Origin: Enterobacter sp. RHBSTW-00994
GTDB taxonomy: Bacteria; Pseudomonadota; Gammaproteobacteria; Enterobacterales; Enterobacteriaceae
DNA: 64,000 nucleotides
NCBI RefSeq assembly: GCF_013782625.1
Contig: NZ_CP056199.1
Location: forward strand, 1,568,588 to 1,632,587
Direction of reading: 5' to 3'
Shown: piece after piece, positions 32,338 through 42,697 of the stretch
How the letters are laid out: every line of letters starts with the position of its first letter
Position numbering within the stretch: position 1 is the first letter of the stretch
Position numbers and translations under genes: made by a program
Notes under the pieces: model-generated
What the model was told of the DNA's origin: nothing
The model's input: only the letters and a program-made list of their open reading frames with translations
The model's database searches: none

Positions 32338-32363
32338 CCCCGCAGTTCTGCTGCGGGGTTTTT
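32338..32363 (+). terminator. Intercistronic terminator-like hairpin between serC and aroA
   Basis: CCCCGCAG and CTGCGGGG form a perfect 8-bp stem around TTCTG and are followed by five T then ATTATG. It has every feature of an intrinsic terminator but lies inside the operon, so it probably lowers aroA expression relative to serC. Confidence 0.8.
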
Positions 32364-32390
32364 ATTATGTTGATTTGAGAGTTAAGTTTC

Positions 32391-33674
32391 ATGGAATCCC
32401 TGACGTTAAACCCTATCGCGCGGGTCGATGGCACGATTAATCTGCCTGGTTCAAAAAGTGTCTCGAACCGCGCTCTGCTGCTGGCTGCTCTGGCAAATGG
32501 TACGACTGTCCTCACCAACCTGCTGGACAGCGATGATGTTCGCCATATGCTCAATGCGCTGAAGGCGTTGGGAGTTCATTACACGCTGTCTGACGATCGT
32601 ACTCGTTGTGAAGTGACGGGGAACGGTGGTGCGCTGCGCTCTGCAGGCGCACTTGAGCTTTTCCTGGGAAATGCCGGGACAGCAATGCGTCCGCTGGCGG
32701 CCGCCCTGTGCCTGGGAAGTAATGACATCGTGCTGACTGGCGAGCCTCGCATGAAAGAGCGACCGATCGGCCATCTGGTTGATGCTCTGCGTCAGGGGGG
32801 GGCCCAGATTGATTATCTGGAACAAGAAAACTATCCGCCACTACGTCTTCGCGGTGGTTTTACCGGCGGTTTCGTTGATGTTGATGGCAGTGTCTCAAGC
32901 CAGTTTTTGACCGCATTGCTGATGACGGCTCCCCTGGCTGAGCAGGACACGGTGATCACCATTAAAGGTGAACTGGTCTCTAAACCGTATATTGATATCA
33001 CGTTGCACCTGATGAAAACATTTGGTGTTGTGGTGGATAACCAGGCGTACCAGCGTTTCGTCGTGCGAGGTGCGCAGCAATACCAGTCACCAGGTCATTA
33101 TCTGGTTGAAGGGGATGCATCCTCTGCGTCATATTTTCTTGCTGCCGGGGCGATTAAAGGCGGTACGGTGAAAGTCACGGGTATTGGTCGTAACAGCGTT
33201 CAGGGCGATATTCGCTTTGCTGATGTGCTGGAGAAAATGGGCGCTGTTGTCACCTGGGGCGATGACTTCATCTCCTGCACGCATGGCAAACTTGATGCCA
33301 TCGATATGGATATGAATCATATTCCCGATGCGGCCATGACGATTGCGACGGCGGCCCTGTTTGCCAAAGGAACCACAACTCTGCGTAATATCTACAACTG
33401 GCGCGTGAAAGAGACTGACCGCCTGTTTGCAATGGCGACGGAGTTGCGTAAGGTTGGTGCTGAAGTGGAAGAGGGCGAGGATTTCATTCGCATAACACCA
33501 CCGGCAAAACTGCAGTTTGCCGAGATTGGTACGTATAACGATCACCGGATGGCGATGTGTTTTTCGCTGGTTGCGCTGTCTGACACGCCAGTAACTATTC
33601 TTGATCCGAAGTGTACGGCTAAAACGTTCCCTGATTATTTTGAACAGTTAGCACGCATCAGTACACTTGCCTAA
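32391..33674 (+). CDS. aroA: 3-phosphoshikimate 1-carboxyvinyltransferase (EPSP synthase)
   Basis: AroA joins shikimate-3-phosphate and phosphoenolpyruvate in the shikimate pathway. The 427-residue protein has the N-terminal [18 protein letters not shown] (about 20-37) and the active-site [15 protein letters not shown] (about 92-106), with the glycine and proline typical of the glyphosate-sensitive class I enzymes, and a C-terminal [10 protein letters not shown]. In E. coli ycaL follows; here the next gene is cmk after 185 bases. A hairpin GCCGCACC/GGTGCGGC at 33684-33703 lies just after its stop but lacks a T-run. Confidence 0.98.
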   Translation: MESLTLNPIARVDGTINLPGSKSVSNRALLLAALANGTTVLTNLLDSDDVRHMLNALKALGVHYTLSDDRTRCEVTGNGGALRSAGALELFLGNAGTAMRPLAAALCLGSNDIVLTGEPRMKERPIGHLVDALRQGGAQIDYLEQENYPPLRLRGGFTGGFVDVDGSVSSQFLTALLMTAPLAEQDTVITIKGELVSKPYIDITLHLMKTFGVVVDNQAYQRFVVRGAQQYQSPGHYLVEGDASSASYFLAAGAIKGGTVKVTGIGRNSVQGDIRFADVLEKMGAVVTWGDDFISCTHGKLDAIDMDMNHIPDAAMTIATAALFAKGTTTLRNIYNWRVKETDRLFAMATELRKVGAEVEEGEDFIRITPPAKLQFAEIGTYNDHRMAMCFSLVALSDTPVTILDPKCTAKTFPDYFEQLARISTLA

Positions 33675-33808
33675 GCTTTGCCAGCCGCACCTTTGGGTGC
33701 GGCGATCCCTTACGTTTCCTGACGATCATCCTCGCCCATTTCTTCTACACTCAGCTTCAATAATTCCGTAATTTGCACGCAAAGATAACAGTTGCAGGCG
33801 TTGGCGCG

Positions 33809-33814
33809 TATAAT
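33809..33814 (+). promoter_or_regulatory. Candidate -10 of the cmk-rpsA promoter
   Basis: A perfect TATAAT is followed by GCGCGGCG, a G+C-rich discriminator of the type found at growth-rate and stringently controlled promoters. The -35 (TAACAG at 17 bases) is poor. The position, about 45 bases before cmk, fits the rpsA operon promoter. Confidence 0.5.
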
Positions 33815-33859
33815 GCGCGGCGTTCATGTTAACGGTACGCCTTGATTAAGGAGAAAAAG

Positions 33860-34543
33860 ATGACGGCAGTTGCCCCGGTAATCACCATTGATGGGCCAAG
33901 TGGCGCAGGGAAAGGTACTCTGTGTAAAGCGATGGCGGAAGCATTGCAATGGCATCTTTTAGATTCGGGAGCAATTTATCGCGTGTTGGCTCTGGCCGCG
34001 CTGCATCACCACGTTGATGTGGCCTCTGAAGAGGCGCTGGTTCCTCTGGCTGCGCATCTTGATGTTCGCTTTATCTCCACTGACGGTAATCTGGAAGTGA
34101 TTCTTGAAGGTGAAGACGTGAGCGGTGAGATCCGCACTCAGGAAGTAGCGAATGCGGCATCGCAGGTTGCTGCTTTCCCGCGTGTTCGTGAAGCCCTTTT
34201 ACGCCGTCAACGCGGTTTCCGCGAAGCGCCGGGTTTGATTGCTGACGGCCGCGATATGGGGACGGTCGTTTTCCCGGATGCACCTGTTAAAATTTTCCTT
34301 GATGCCTCCTCGGAAGAACGTGCTCATCGTCGCATGCTTCAGTTGCAGGAAAAGGGCTTTAGTGTTAACTTTGATCGCCTTTTATCCGAGATAAAAGAGC
34401 GCGATGATCGCGATCGAAATCGTGCTGTTGCACCACTTGTTCCTGCAGAAGATGCTTTAGTGCTGGATTCGACCAGTTTAACTATTGAGCAAGTGATTGA
34501 AAAAGCGTTACAATACGCGCGCCAAAAACTGGCACTCGCGTAA
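33860..34543 (+). CDS. cmk: Cytidylate kinase
   Basis: Cmk phosphorylates CMP and dCMP. Starting at the ATG at 33860, after AAGGAG, it has 227 residues and begins [20 protein letters not shown] with the P-loop at 11-19. An upstream ATG at 33842 adds six residues and lies before the ribosome site, so it was rejected. [14 protein letters not shown] and the ERAHRR lid region are conserved. It is followed by rpsA in the standard operon. Confidence 0.98.
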   Translation: MTAVAPVITIDGPSGAGKGTLCKAMAEALQWHLLDSGAIYRVLALAALHHHVDVASEEALVPLAAHLDVRFISTDGNLEVILEGEDVSGEIRTQEVANAASQVAAFPRVREALLRRQRGFREAPGLIADGRDMGTVVFPDAPVKIFLDASSEERAHRRMLQLQEKGFSVNFDRLLSEIKERDDRDRNRAVAPLVPAEDALVLDSTSLTIEQVIEKALQYARQKLALA

Positions 34544-34651
34544 CCGCGACAGATTTGTAGTACCCCGTTGCAATGGATTGACGGCGGGTATGTGAAACAA
34601 CCCCATCCGGCATGGAGCCAGGTGGACGTTATATTAACCTGAAGATTAAAC

Positions 34652-36325
34652 ATGACTGAATCTTTTGCTCAACTCTTTGAAGAATCCTTAAAAACAATCG
34701 AAACCCGTCCGGGTTCCATCGTTCGTGGTGTTGTTGTTGCTATTGATAAAGATATCGTACTGGTTGACGCCGGTCTGAAATCTGAATCTGCTATCCCAGC
34801 AGAGCAGTTCAAAAACGCACAGGGCGAGCTGGAAATCCAGGTCGGTGACGAAGTTGACGTTGCGCTGGATGCAGTAGAAGACGGCTTCGGTGAAACTCTG
34901 CTGTCCCGTGAAAAAGCTAAACGTCACGAAGCTTGGATCACGCTGGAAAAAGCTTACGAAGAAGCTGAAACTGTAGTCGGTGTTATCAACGGCAAAGTTA
35001 AAGGTGGCTTCACTGTTGAGCTGAACGGTATTCGCGCGTTCCTGCCAGGTTCTTTGGTAGACGTTCGTCCGGTTCGCGACACTCTGCACCTGGAAGGCAA
35101 AGAGCTTGAATTCAAAGTAATCAAGCTTGACCAGAAACGTAACAACGTTGTTGTTTCTCGTCGTGCCGTTATCGAATCCGAGAACAGTGCAGAACGCGAT
35201 CAACTGCTGGAAAACCTGCAGGAAGGCATGGAAGTCAAAGGTATCGTTAAGAACCTCACTGACTACGGCGCATTCGTTGATCTGGGCGGCGTTGATGGCC
35301 TGCTGCACATCACCGACATGGCGTGGAAACGCGTTAAGCACCCAAGCGAAATCGTGAACGTGGGCGACGAAATCACTGTTAAAGTGCTGAAGTTCGACCG
35401 CGAGCGTACCCGTGTGTCCCTGGGCCTGAAACAGCTGGGCGAAGATCCATGGGTTGCTATCGCTAAACGTTACCCAGAAGGTACTAAACTGACTGGTCGC
35501 GTTACCAACCTGACCGACTACGGCTGTTTCGTTGAAATCGAAGAAGGCGTTGAAGGCCTGGTTCACGTTTCCGAAATGGACTGGACCAACAAAAACATCC
35601 ACCCATCCAAAGTTGTTAACGTTGGTGATGTTGTGGAAGTTATGGTTCTGGATATCGACGAAGAACGTCGTCGTATCTCCCTGGGCCTGAAACAGTGCAA
35701 AAACAACCCATGGCAGCAGTTCGCGGAAACCCACAACAAGGGCGACCGTGTTGAAGGTAAAATCAAGTCTATCACTGACTTCGGTATCTTCATCGGCCTG
35801 GACGGCGGCATCGACGGCCTGGTTCACCTGTCTGACATCTCCTGGAACGTTGCAGGCGAAGAAGCAGTACGTGAATACAAAAAAGGCGACGAAATCGCAG
35901 CAGTTGTTCTGCAGGTTGACGCAGAACGTGAGCGTATCTCTCTGGGCGTTAAACAGCTCGCAGAAGATCCGTTCAACAACTGGGTTGCACTGAACAAGAA
36001 AGGCGCAATCGTAAACGGTAAAGTGACTGCAGTTGACGCTAAAGGCGCAACCGTAGAACTGGCTGACGGCGTTGAAGGTTACCTGCGCGCTTCCGAAGCT
36101 TCACGTGACCGCGTTGAAGATGCAACTCTGGTTCTGAGTGTTGGTGACGACGTTGAAGCTAAATTCACCGGCGTTGACCGCAAGAACCGTGCAATCAGCC
36201 TGTCTGTTCGTGCTAAAGACGAAGCTGATGAGAAAGATGCAATCGCAACTGTTAACAAGCAGGAAGATGCAAACTTCTCTAACAACGCAATGGCTGAAGC
36301 TTTCAAAGCAGCTAAAGGCGAGTAA
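34652..36325 (+). CDS. rpsA: 30S ribosomal protein S1
   Basis: S1 delivers mRNA to the ribosome. The 557-residue protein has six S1/OB repeats of about 70-87 residues; successive repeats share phrases such as [19 protein letters not shown] and [20 protein letters not shown], each ending near RISLGLKQ. Codon use looks highly biased to preferred codons. The spacing to cmk is 108 bases, and known autoregulation by S1 acts on this leader in E. coli. It ends ahead of a hairpin at 36427. Confidence 0.99.
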   Translation: MTESFAQLFEESLKTIETRPGSIVRGVVVAIDKDIVLVDAGLKSESAIPAEQFKNAQGELEIQVGDEVDVALDAVEDGFGETLLSREKAKRHEAWITLEKAYEEAETVVGVINGKVKGGFTVELNGIRAFLPGSLVDVRPVRDTLHLEGKELEFKVIKLDQKRNNVVVSRRAVIESENSAERDQLLENLQEGMEVKGIVKNLTDYGAFVDLGGVDGLLHITDMAWKRVKHPSEIVNVGDEITVKVLKFDRERTRVSLGLKQLGEDPWVAIAKRYPEGTKLTGRVTNLTDYGCFVEIEEGVEGLVHVSEMDWTNKNIHPSKVVNVGDVVEVMVLDIDEERRRISLGLKQCKNNPWQQFAETHNKGDRVEGKIKSITDFGIFIGLDGGIDGLVHLSDISWNVAGEEAVREYKKGDEIAAVVLQVDAERERISLGVKQLAEDPFNNWVALNKKGAIVNGKVTAVDAKGATVELADGVEGYLRASEASRDRVEDATLVLSVGDDVEAKFTGVDRKNRAISLSVRAKDEADEKDAIATVNKQEDANFSNNAMAEAFKAAKGE

Positions 36326-36426
36326 TATCAAGTTCTCGGCATCATTTTGAGTGGTAACGTAATTACACCTCAAAGTATAACGAGCAGACTTGACAGATTG
36401 CAGGATTCGTCCTGTAATCAATAACA

Positions 36427-36448
36427 AAGGGCGGCTACGGTCGCCCTT
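36427..36448 (+). terminator. Intrinsic terminator of rpsA
   Basis: AAGGGCG and CGCCCTT pair around GCTACGGT, followed by GTTTAAT. It lies about 100 bases after the rpsA stop and 48 bases before ihfB. Confidence 0.8.
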
Positions 36449-36495
36449 GTTTAATAAGCTGTTTAGCTAATTGGTTTGAAGGAACCGGAGGAATC

Positions 36496-36783
36496 ATGAC
36501 CAAGTCAGAATTGATTGAGAGACTTGCCAGTCAGCAACCGCATATCCCTGCAAAGGCAGTGGAGGATGCTGTAAAAGAGATGCTGGAGCATATGGCCACC
36601 ACTCTTGCCCAGGGCGAGCGCATTGAAATCCGCGGTTTCGGTAGCTTCTCCCTGCACTATCGTGCTCCACGAACCGGGCGTAACCCGAAGACAGGCGATA
36701 AAGTTGAGCTGGAAGGTAAGTACGTTCCGCACTTTAAGCCAGGTAAAGAACTGCGCGATCGCGCCAATATTTATGGAAACTGA
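36496..36783 (+). CDS. ihfB: Integration host factor subunit beta
   Basis: IHF-beta pairs with IHF-alpha to bend DNA at specific sites in replication, recombination and promoters such as ompF and pfl. The 95-residue protein carries the DNA-binding arm signature [21 protein letters not shown] (about 48-68). It is one residue longer than E. coli IhfB at the C-terminus (YGN). GGAGGAATC precedes the ATG. An IS200-type element lies directly after its terminator. Confidence 0.98.
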   Translation: MTKSELIERLASQQPHIPAKAVEDAVKEMLEHMATTLAQGERIEIRGFGSFSLHYRAPRTGRNPKTGDKVELEGKYVPHFKPGKELRDRANIYGN

Positions 36784-36816
36784 GTTTACCCTTCTGGGAT
36801 AAACTGAGTTAAAAAG

Positions 36817-36841
36817 AAAGCACCTGCGGGTGCTTTTTTTG
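36817..36841 (+). terminator. Intrinsic terminator of ihfB, abutting IS copy B
   Basis: AAAGCACC and GGTGCTTT pair around TGCG and are followed by seven T and one G. The next base begins the insertion sequence. Confidence 0.9.
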
Positions 36842-37474
36842 TTGTCACCCTTAAACCACCTCCTGGGGAGATGGTGATTGCTCCTGTAAGGCTATAGCCT
36901 GAAGAATGCCCATGCCGGAATATCTCTGCTTACTCACCACAAGTAAAAGGAGACAAACCGACATGGGGCTTTACAGGAGTTCATCACATGTATATTGGCG
37001 TTGTAAATACCACATAGTCTGGACGCCTAAGTACCGCTTCAGGATCCTCAAAGATAAGTTGGGCAAGGAACTTTACAGAACAATCTATATTCTCTGTGGA
37101 ATCAAAGATTGTGAGGTTCTGGAGCTAAATGTTCAGCCAGATCATGTACATCTTGTAGTAATCGTTCCGCCGAAGCTCTCAATATCAACCCTGATGGGTC
37201 ATCTCAAAGGCCGTAGCGCGATCAGGCTGTACAACCGTTTTCCACATATCAGAAAGAAGCTATGGGGAAACCATTTTTGGTCCCGTGGCTATTTTGTGGA
37301 TACGGTAGGAGTGAATGAAGAAATTATCAGACGATACGTGAGGCATCAGGAGAAAACGGAACAAACGCATGAACAGTAGATGGAATTGCTAGAGTAGTAA
37401 ACGGAAAGTGACAATAGCCCCCCTTACAGGGGGCATTCTCAAAAGCCACCTTCTAAGAAGGTGGTCTTTTACTT
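36842..37474 (+). mobile_element. IS200-type (IS200/IS605 family) element, copy B
   Basis: This 633-bp copy matches copy A in reverse orientation, with three single-base differences noticed: G to A at 36871 in the left-end hairpin, a silent change near 37256, and a C to T at 37377 creating a stop. The A at 36871 makes a mismatch in the otherwise perfect 9-bp left hairpin. The right end keeps CCACCTTC-TAA-GAAGGTGG and ends CTTTTACTT. It sits between ihfB and comEC, read in the same direction as both. No target duplication is seen. Confidence 0.93.
36963..37379 (+). CDS. tnpA: IS200/IS605-family transposase TnpA, copy B, shortened at the C-terminus
   Basis: From the ATG at 36963 (AAAAGGAGAC upstream) this frame gives 138 residues identical to copy A up to HEQ, where CAG has become TAG (37377-37379) and removes the last six residues (QMELLE). 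The HVH metal site and the catalytic-tyrosine helix both lie before the stop, so activity is not clearly lost. In related IS200 elements tnpA translation is strongly repressed by leader structure and an antisense RNA; the GC-rich leader hairpins here fit that, but I cannot show it. Confidence 0.9.
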   Translation: MGLYRSSSHVYWRCKYHIVWTPKYRFRILKDKLGKELYRTIYILCGIKDCEVLELNVQPDHVHLVVIVPPKLSISTLMGHLKGRSAIRLYNRFPHIRKKLWGNHFWSRGYFVDTVGVNEEIIRRYVRHQEKTEQTHEQ

Positions 37475-37626
37475 TTCCGCACCTTATCCTGAATAAGGCT
37501 CGCAGCGTTGGATTGACATTTCTGCAAAACGATAAAAATTCTGTAGTACCTGCCGTATGCTTCATCTTTCCTGCCTGACACCATTTTGTTCCCGCTACAT
37601 ACTTTCCCTTAAACAGGGAGGTGTAT

Positions 37627-39891
37627 ATGGGGATCCCCGCTATTAGCGTGTATGCCATTCTGGCAATACTGCCGTTGCTTTGGCTGCCAGTACTGCCTGG
37701 GATTCACGCTGTCTGGATAATGATGGCCGCAGGTGTATGGTTAGCTATTCAAAAGCGCTCCTGGCTGCGAGTGTTTGGTCTTTGGTCATTATTTTTTGCC
37801 TGGGGAATATTGGCGGCGCAAGAGAGCGTGTGGCCGATGCAGAACCTAACGAGCGGCTTGCAACAGGCTGAACTTGTTATTACGGGAACAGATGGTGCAA
37901 CAATGCATCAGGGACAAATTGTGCGACTAAATGGCCATCCCTGGTTGGCAAAGACGGGGGTGACGCTTTATGGCAATTATCTGCCGCAGGCAGTCTGCAC
38001 CGGGCAACGTTGGGCTATGGATCTCAGGCTTCGAGCTGTGCATGGCGAGTTGAATGACGGTGGTTTCGATGCACAACAAAGTGCGTTGTCACGACATCAA
38101 ACGCTAAGTGGCCGATTTACCCATGCTGAGGTTATCGATGCGAGCTGCAGTTTACGCGAACGTTACCTTATTTCACTGCAAAAAAAACTTGCAGAATATC
38201 AGTGGGGGAGTGTCATTCTCGGGCTGGGAATGGGAGAGCGTTTGGCCGTTTCGCGCGAGACAAAGAATCTGATGCGGGAAACGGGAACACTACACCTGAT
38301 GGCAATTTCTGGATTACATATCGCGCTTGGGGCCTCCGTCGTTTGGCTACTGGTTCGGGGACTGCAGTTTTGTTTACCTTGTCACTGGATTAACTGGCGT
38401 ATACCTTTGCTCGCTGGCGTTCTTTTTGCCACTTTTTACGCCTGGTTAACGGGAATGCAGCCACCGGCATTTCGAACAGCGATTTCTCTTCTCGTGCTGG
38501 CTGCTCTGCGAATGAGCGGTCGACAATGGTCTTCCTGGCAGATTTGGGCCTGTTGCGTGGCGACGATCCTGGTTATCGATCCGATGGCGGTGCTCTCGCA
38601 GAGTCTTGCATTGTCTGCTTTCGCGGTGGCGGCACTGATATTTTGGTATCAGTGGTTGCCATTACCACACTGGCCTCGCGTCCGTCGGATAAGGCCACTG
38701 ATCAATCTGGGGTATCTGCAACTGGGTATGTTGTTCCTGTTATTACCGTTGCAGGTGCTCATGTTTCATGGGGTTAGCTTGTCTTCACTGGTGGCTAACC
38801 TTTTTGCTGTTCCCCTGGTCACCTTTATCTCTGTGCCATTGATCCTGCTGGGTATGGTGCTGCATTTATGCACATTATCTTCGGCAGAGTCAGTTGCCTG
38901 GTTCGCAGCAGATAAATCTCTGTCCTTCCTTTTTGGTCTGCTAACACGATTGCCTGATGGTTGGCAGGTTGTTGATGAACGGTGGCAATACCTGACGTTG
39001 TTCCCTTGGTTGTGGGTTATTGGCTGGCGTCTCCGCGCCTGGAAAGCTGTGCCAGCAATATGTCTGACGATGTCAGTATTGTTGACGTTTCCGTTCTGGA
39101 AAGCGGTCAAGAACGAAAGCTGGACGGTGCATATGCTCGATGTCGGACAAGGACTGGCAATGGTTGTTGAGCGTCAGGGGAAGGCCATTTTATACGATAC
39201 CGGGCTTGCATGGCCGGGCGGCGATAGTGCGCAGCAACTGATCATCCCTTGGTTGCGCTGGCATCATCTGACGCCTGAGGGGGTCGTGCTGAGTCATGAA
39301 CATCTTGATCATGCTGGTGGGCTACAGTCACTGCATGCTGCCTGGCCTGATATGTGGATACGAAGCCCGTTACGCTGGGCTGGTCATCTTCCCTGTTTTC
39401 GTGGAGAGAAGTGGCGATGGCACGGGTTAACGTTCTCAGTTCATTGGCCACCGGAAACATCCGTGGCAACCGGTAATAATCGTTCCTGCGTGGTTAAAAT
39501 TGATGATGGAGAACACAGCGTATTGTTAACTGGTGATATAGAAGCACAGGCTGAACTGGCGATGTTAAGTCGCCACTGGCGCGATCTTGCGTCTACACTC
39601 ATTCAGGTCCCGCATCATGGCAGCAATACCTCTTCATCGCTTCCCCTGGTACAGCGTACGGATGGGAACATTGCGCTGGCATCAGCTGCGCGTTACAACG
39701 CGTGGCGATTTCCGTCAATAAAAGTGTCCAGGCGCTACAGAAAAGAGGGCTATATTTGGCATGATACACCTCAATCTGGACAAATCTCCGTGACCTTTTC
39801 GCAACATAGCTGGCAAATCCGCCGCTTACGAGAACATTATTTACCACGTTGGTATCATCAGTGGTTTGGCGCGCCCGTAGATAACGGGTAG
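37627..39891 (+). CDS. ycaI: ComEC/Rec2-family DNA uptake channel protein YcaI
   Basis: The ATG at 37627 is preceded by GGGAGG at ideal spacing and gives 754 residues, the E. coli length; a GTG two codons earlier lies within the ribosome site. It has three regions: an N-terminal membrane/OB part, a central competence domain with the conserved LMAISGLHIALGAS segment and several helices, and a C-terminal metallo-beta-lactamase-like domain with LSHEHLDHAGG. The family imports single-stranded DNA in competent bacteria. The frame is intact. IS copy B ends 152 bases upstream; a TTGACA at 37513 may supply a promoter. Confidence 0.95.
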   Translation: MGIPAISVYAILAILPLLWLPVLPGIHAVWIMMAAGVWLAIQKRSWLRVFGLWSLFFAWGILAAQESVWPMQNLTSGLQQAELVITGTDGATMHQGQIVRLNGHPWLAKTGVTLYGNYLPQAVCTGQRWAMDLRLRAVHGELNDGGFDAQQSALSRHQTLSGRFTHAEVIDASCSLRERYLISLQKKLAEYQWGSVILGLGMGERLAVSRETKNLMRETGTLHLMAISGLHIALGASVVWLLVRGLQFCLPCHWINWRIPLLAGVLFATFYAWLTGMQPPAFRTAISLLVLAALRMSGRQWSSWQIWACCVATILVIDPMAVLSQSLALSAFAVAALIFWYQWLPLPHWPRVRRIRPLINLGYLQLGMLFLLLPLQVLMFHGVSLSSLVANLFAVPLVTFISVPLILLGMVLHLCTLSSAESVAWFAADKSLSFLFGLLTRLPDGWQVVDERWQYLTLFPWLWVIGWRLRAWKAVPAICLTMSVLLTFPFWKAVKNESWTVHMLDVGQGLAMVVERQGKAILYDTGLAWPGGDSAQQLIIPWLRWHHLTPEGVVLSHEHLDHAGGLQSLHAAWPDMWIRSPLRWAGHLPCFRGEKWRWHGLTFSVHWPPETSVATGNNRSCVVKIDDGEHSVLLTGDIEAQAELAMLSRHWRDLASTLIQVPHHGSNTSSSLPLVQRTDGNIALASAARYNAWRFPSIKVSRRYRKEGYIWHDTPQSGQISVTFSQHSWQIRRLREHYLPRWYHQWFGAPVDNG

Positions 39892-39927
39892 AATATGCGG
39901 CTATTTCAACAAATGCTGGTTTTTTGA

Positions 39928-41676
39928 ATGCATAACGACAAAGATCTCTCCACGTGGCAGACCTTCCGCCGACTCTGGCCGATGATTGCACCCTTTAAAA
40001 CAGGCTTGATCGTGGCGGGCGTAGCGTTAATTCTCAACGCAGCCAGCGATACTTTTATGCTATCGCTCCTCAAACCGTTACTGGACGACGGTTTTGGTAA
40101 AACGGATCGCTCAGTGTTGCTTTGGATGCCTCTGGTGGTTATCGGCCTGATGATCTTACGCGGCATCACCAGCTATGTTTCCAGCTACTGCATTTCGTGG
40201 GTATCAGGGAAAGTCGTGATGAGCATGCGTCGTCGCCTGTTCAGCCACATGATGGGCATGCCAGTCTCTTTCTTTGACAAACAGTCCACCGGGACCTTGC
40301 TTTCGCGTATTACTTACGATTCAGAGCAGGTGGCCTCCTCCTCCTCCAGCGCCTTGATAACCGTTGTGCGCGAAGGTGCATCAATTATCGGTCTGTTTGT
40401 GATGATGTTCTATTACAGTTGGCAGCTGTCTATCATCCTGATCGTTCTTGCACCTATTGTTTCCGTGGCAATTCGTGTCGTCTCTAAGCGTTTTCGCAAC
40501 ATCAGCAAGAACATGCAGAACACGATGGGCCAGGTAACAACCAGTGCAGAACAGATGTTGAAGGGGCACAAAGAAGTGTTAATTTTCGGCGGTCAAAATG
40601 TCGAAACTAAACGCTTTGATAAGGTCAGCAACAAGATGCGTCTGCAGGGGATGAAAATGGTCTCTGCCTCGTCAATCTCTGATCCTATCATTCAGTTGAT
40701 TGCTTCTTTGGCGCTGGCGTTTGTACTTTACGCTGCGAGCTTCCCGAGTGTGATGGAGACACTGACCGCCGGTACGATCACCGTTGTCTTCTCATCAATG
40801 ATTGCATTGATGCGTCCGCTCAAATCACTGACTAACGTGAACGCTCAATTCCAGCGTGGTATGGCGGCATGTCAGACGCTGTTCAGCATTCTGGATTCCG
40901 AGCAGGAAAAAGACGAAGGTACACGGGTTATTGAGCGTGCAAATGGCGATGTAGAATTCCGCAATGTGACGTTCACTTATCCAGGTCGCGAAACGCCGGC
41001 ACTACGTAATATCAATCTGAATATCCCTGCGGGCAAAACGGTTGCGCTGGTTGGGCGGTCAGGTTCGGGTAAATCTACCATTGCCAGCTTGATCACGCGT
41101 TTTTACGATATCAACGAAGGCGAAATCCTGTTAGATGGCCATGACTTACGGGAATATACCCTGCAGTCACTGCGTAATCAGGTGGCATTGGTATCCCAAA
41201 ACGTTCATCTGTTTAACGATACGGTGGCGAACAACATCGCGTATGCACGTACTGAAGAGTACAGTCGCGAGCAGATTGAGAATGCTGCGCGCATGGCCTA
41301 TGCGATGGACTTTATCAATAAAATGGATAACGGCCTTGATACGGTCATTGGCGAAAACGGAGTGCTTCTTTCCGGTGGACAACGTCAGCGTATTGCTATC
41401 GCCCGTGCTTTGCTGCGTGATAGCCCGATTCTGATTCTGGATGAAGCGACGTCAGCGCTGGATACTGAGTCCGAGCGTGCGATTCAGTCAGCGCTGGATG
41501 AGCTGCAAAAGAACCGTACCTCTTTGGTGATTGCGCATCGTCTTTCCACGATTGAACAGGCTGATGAAATCGTCGTTGTGGAAGACGGCCTGATTGTCGA
41601 GCGCGGAAGCCATGCCGATCTGCTGGCACATCGTGGCGTTTACGCCCAGCTTCATAAAATGCAGTTTGGCCAATGA
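39928..41676 (+). CDS. msbA: Lipid A export ATP-binding/permease protein MsbA
   Basis: MsbA is the homodimeric ABC flippase that moves core-lipid A across the inner membrane. The 582 residues comprise a six-helix domain (about 1-330) and an ATPase domain with Walker [10 protein letters not shown], signature [16 protein letters not shown] and Walker [13 protein letters not shown]. It follows comEC by 36 bases and overlaps lpxK by four bases (ATGA at 41673), matching its partnership with lipid A synthesis. Confidence 0.99.
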   Translation: MHNDKDLSTWQTFRRLWPMIAPFKTGLIVAGVALILNAASDTFMLSLLKPLLDDGFGKTDRSVLLWMPLVVIGLMILRGITSYVSSYCISWVSGKVVMSMRRRLFSHMMGMPVSFFDKQSTGTLLSRITYDSEQVASSSSSALITVVREGASIIGLFVMMFYYSWQLSIILIVLAPIVSVAIRVVSKRFRNISKNMQNTMGQVTTSAEQMLKGHKEVLIFGGQNVETKRFDKVSNKMRLQGMKMVSASSISDPIIQLIASLALAFVLYAASFPSVMETLTAGTITVVFSSMIALMRPLKSLTNVNAQFQRGMAACQTLFSILDSEQEKDEGTRVIERANGDVEFRNVTFTYPGRETPALRNINLNIPAGKTVALVGRSGSGKSTIASLITRFYDINEGEILLDGHDLREYTLQSLRNQVALVSQNVHLFNDTVANNIAYARTEEYSREQIENAARMAYAMDFINKMDNGLDTVIGENGVLLSGGQRQRIAIARALLRDSPILILDEATSALDTESERAIQSALDELQKNRTSLVIAHRLSTIEQADEIVVVEDGLIVERGSHADLLAHRGVYAQLHKMQFGQ

Positions 41677-42653
41677 TTGCCCGCATCTGGTCTGGCGAGT
41701 CTCCATTGTGGTGGTTGCTTCTGCCGCTCTCCTGGCTTTATGGCCTGGTGAGTGGTGCGATTCGCTTGTCATATCGCCTGGGGCTGAGACGCACCTGGCG
41801 TTCGCCAGTACCGGTTGTGGTTGTCGGTAATCTGACCGCCGGGGGAAATGGCAAAACCCCGGTCGTGATTTGGTTAGTGGAACAACTGAAAAAGCAGGGC
41901 ATCCGTGTTGGGGTCGTGTCACGTGGATATGGTGGCAAAGCAGAGCAATATCCGTTATTGCTGACACCTCATACTTCGACGGCTGAAGCAGGGGATGAAC
42001 CTGTACTGATCTATCAGCGTACGGGGGCGCCAGTTGCAGTCTCGCCTAAGCGCCGCGACGCCGTTCAGGCGCTGCTTGCCGCACACTCCCTACAGCTTAT
42101 TATCACCGATGACGGCTTGCAGCATTACGCATTAGCGCGTGATAAAGAAATTGTCGTGGTTGATGGTGTCCGGCGTTTTGGCAACGGCTGGTGGCTTCCT
42201 GCAGGCCCCATGCGTGAGCGAGAGTCTCGTCTTCATTCGGTTGATGCTGTGATTGTGAATGGCGGCAAAGCGCAGGGGGATGAAATTTCGATGCAACTCC
42301 GTCCAGGGCTGGCGGTCAATCTGTTAAGTGGGGAGCGGAAAGATGTCGCTATGCTGCCTGCGTTGGTGGCTATGGCGGGAATTGGACATCCACCTCGTTT
42401 TTTTGCCACGCTTGAACAATGCGGTGCACAGGTTGAAAAACAGGTCCCACTTGCCGATCACCAGGCTTTGGTTCCTGAGGAGATTGCAGCCCTGACAATA
42501 CCGGGGCAAACGTTAATCATGACGGAAAAAGACGCAGTGAAATGCCGCGCCTTTGCGAAAGAAAACTGGTGGTATCTGCCGGTTGACGCTGAACTCAGCG
42601 GCGAGCAACCGGAACAATTGCTCAGAGAACTGGTTGCGCTGGCGAAGTCATAA
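41673..42653 (+). CDS. lpxK: Tetraacyldisaccharide 4'-kinase
   Basis: LpxK adds the 4' phosphate to the lipid A disaccharide at the inner membrane. The 326-residue protein has an N-terminal membrane-associated helix ([17 protein letters not shown]) and a P-loop in [14 protein letters not shown] (about 50-63), with the catalytic-site region [14 protein letters not shown]. It is coupled to msbA by a four-base overlap. Length is two residues below the E. coli protein. Confidence 0.97.
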   Translation: MIARIWSGESPLWWLLLPLSWLYGLVSGAIRLSYRLGLRRTWRSPVPVVVVGNLTAGGNGKTPVVIWLVEQLKKQGIRVGVVSRGYGGKAEQYPLLLTPHTSTAEAGDEPVLIYQRTGAPVAVSPKRRDAVQALLAAHSLQLIITDDGLQHYALARDKEIVVVDGVRRFGNGWWLPAGPMRERESRLHSVDAVIVNGGKAQGDEISMQLRPGLAVNLLSGERKDVAMLPALVAMAGIGHPPRFFATLEQCGAQVEKQVPLADHQALVPEEIAALTIPGQTLIMTEKDAVKCRAFAKENWWYLPVDAELSGEQPEQLLRELVALAKS

Positions 42654-42697
42654 TCGCGAATACGGTTCTGGTAGCGCTTTGACTGACAGGAAAACGC

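Noticed and set aside
33684-33703. Strong terminator after aroA
   Set aside because: The stem is good, but GATCCC follows instead of a T-run, so it may only be an RNA 3' stabilising hairpin.
34688-35827. A 379-codon open frame on the minus strand opposite rpsA
   Set aside because: It is the antisense image of the repetitive, codon-biased S1 domains; its apparent repeats simply reflect those of rpsA.
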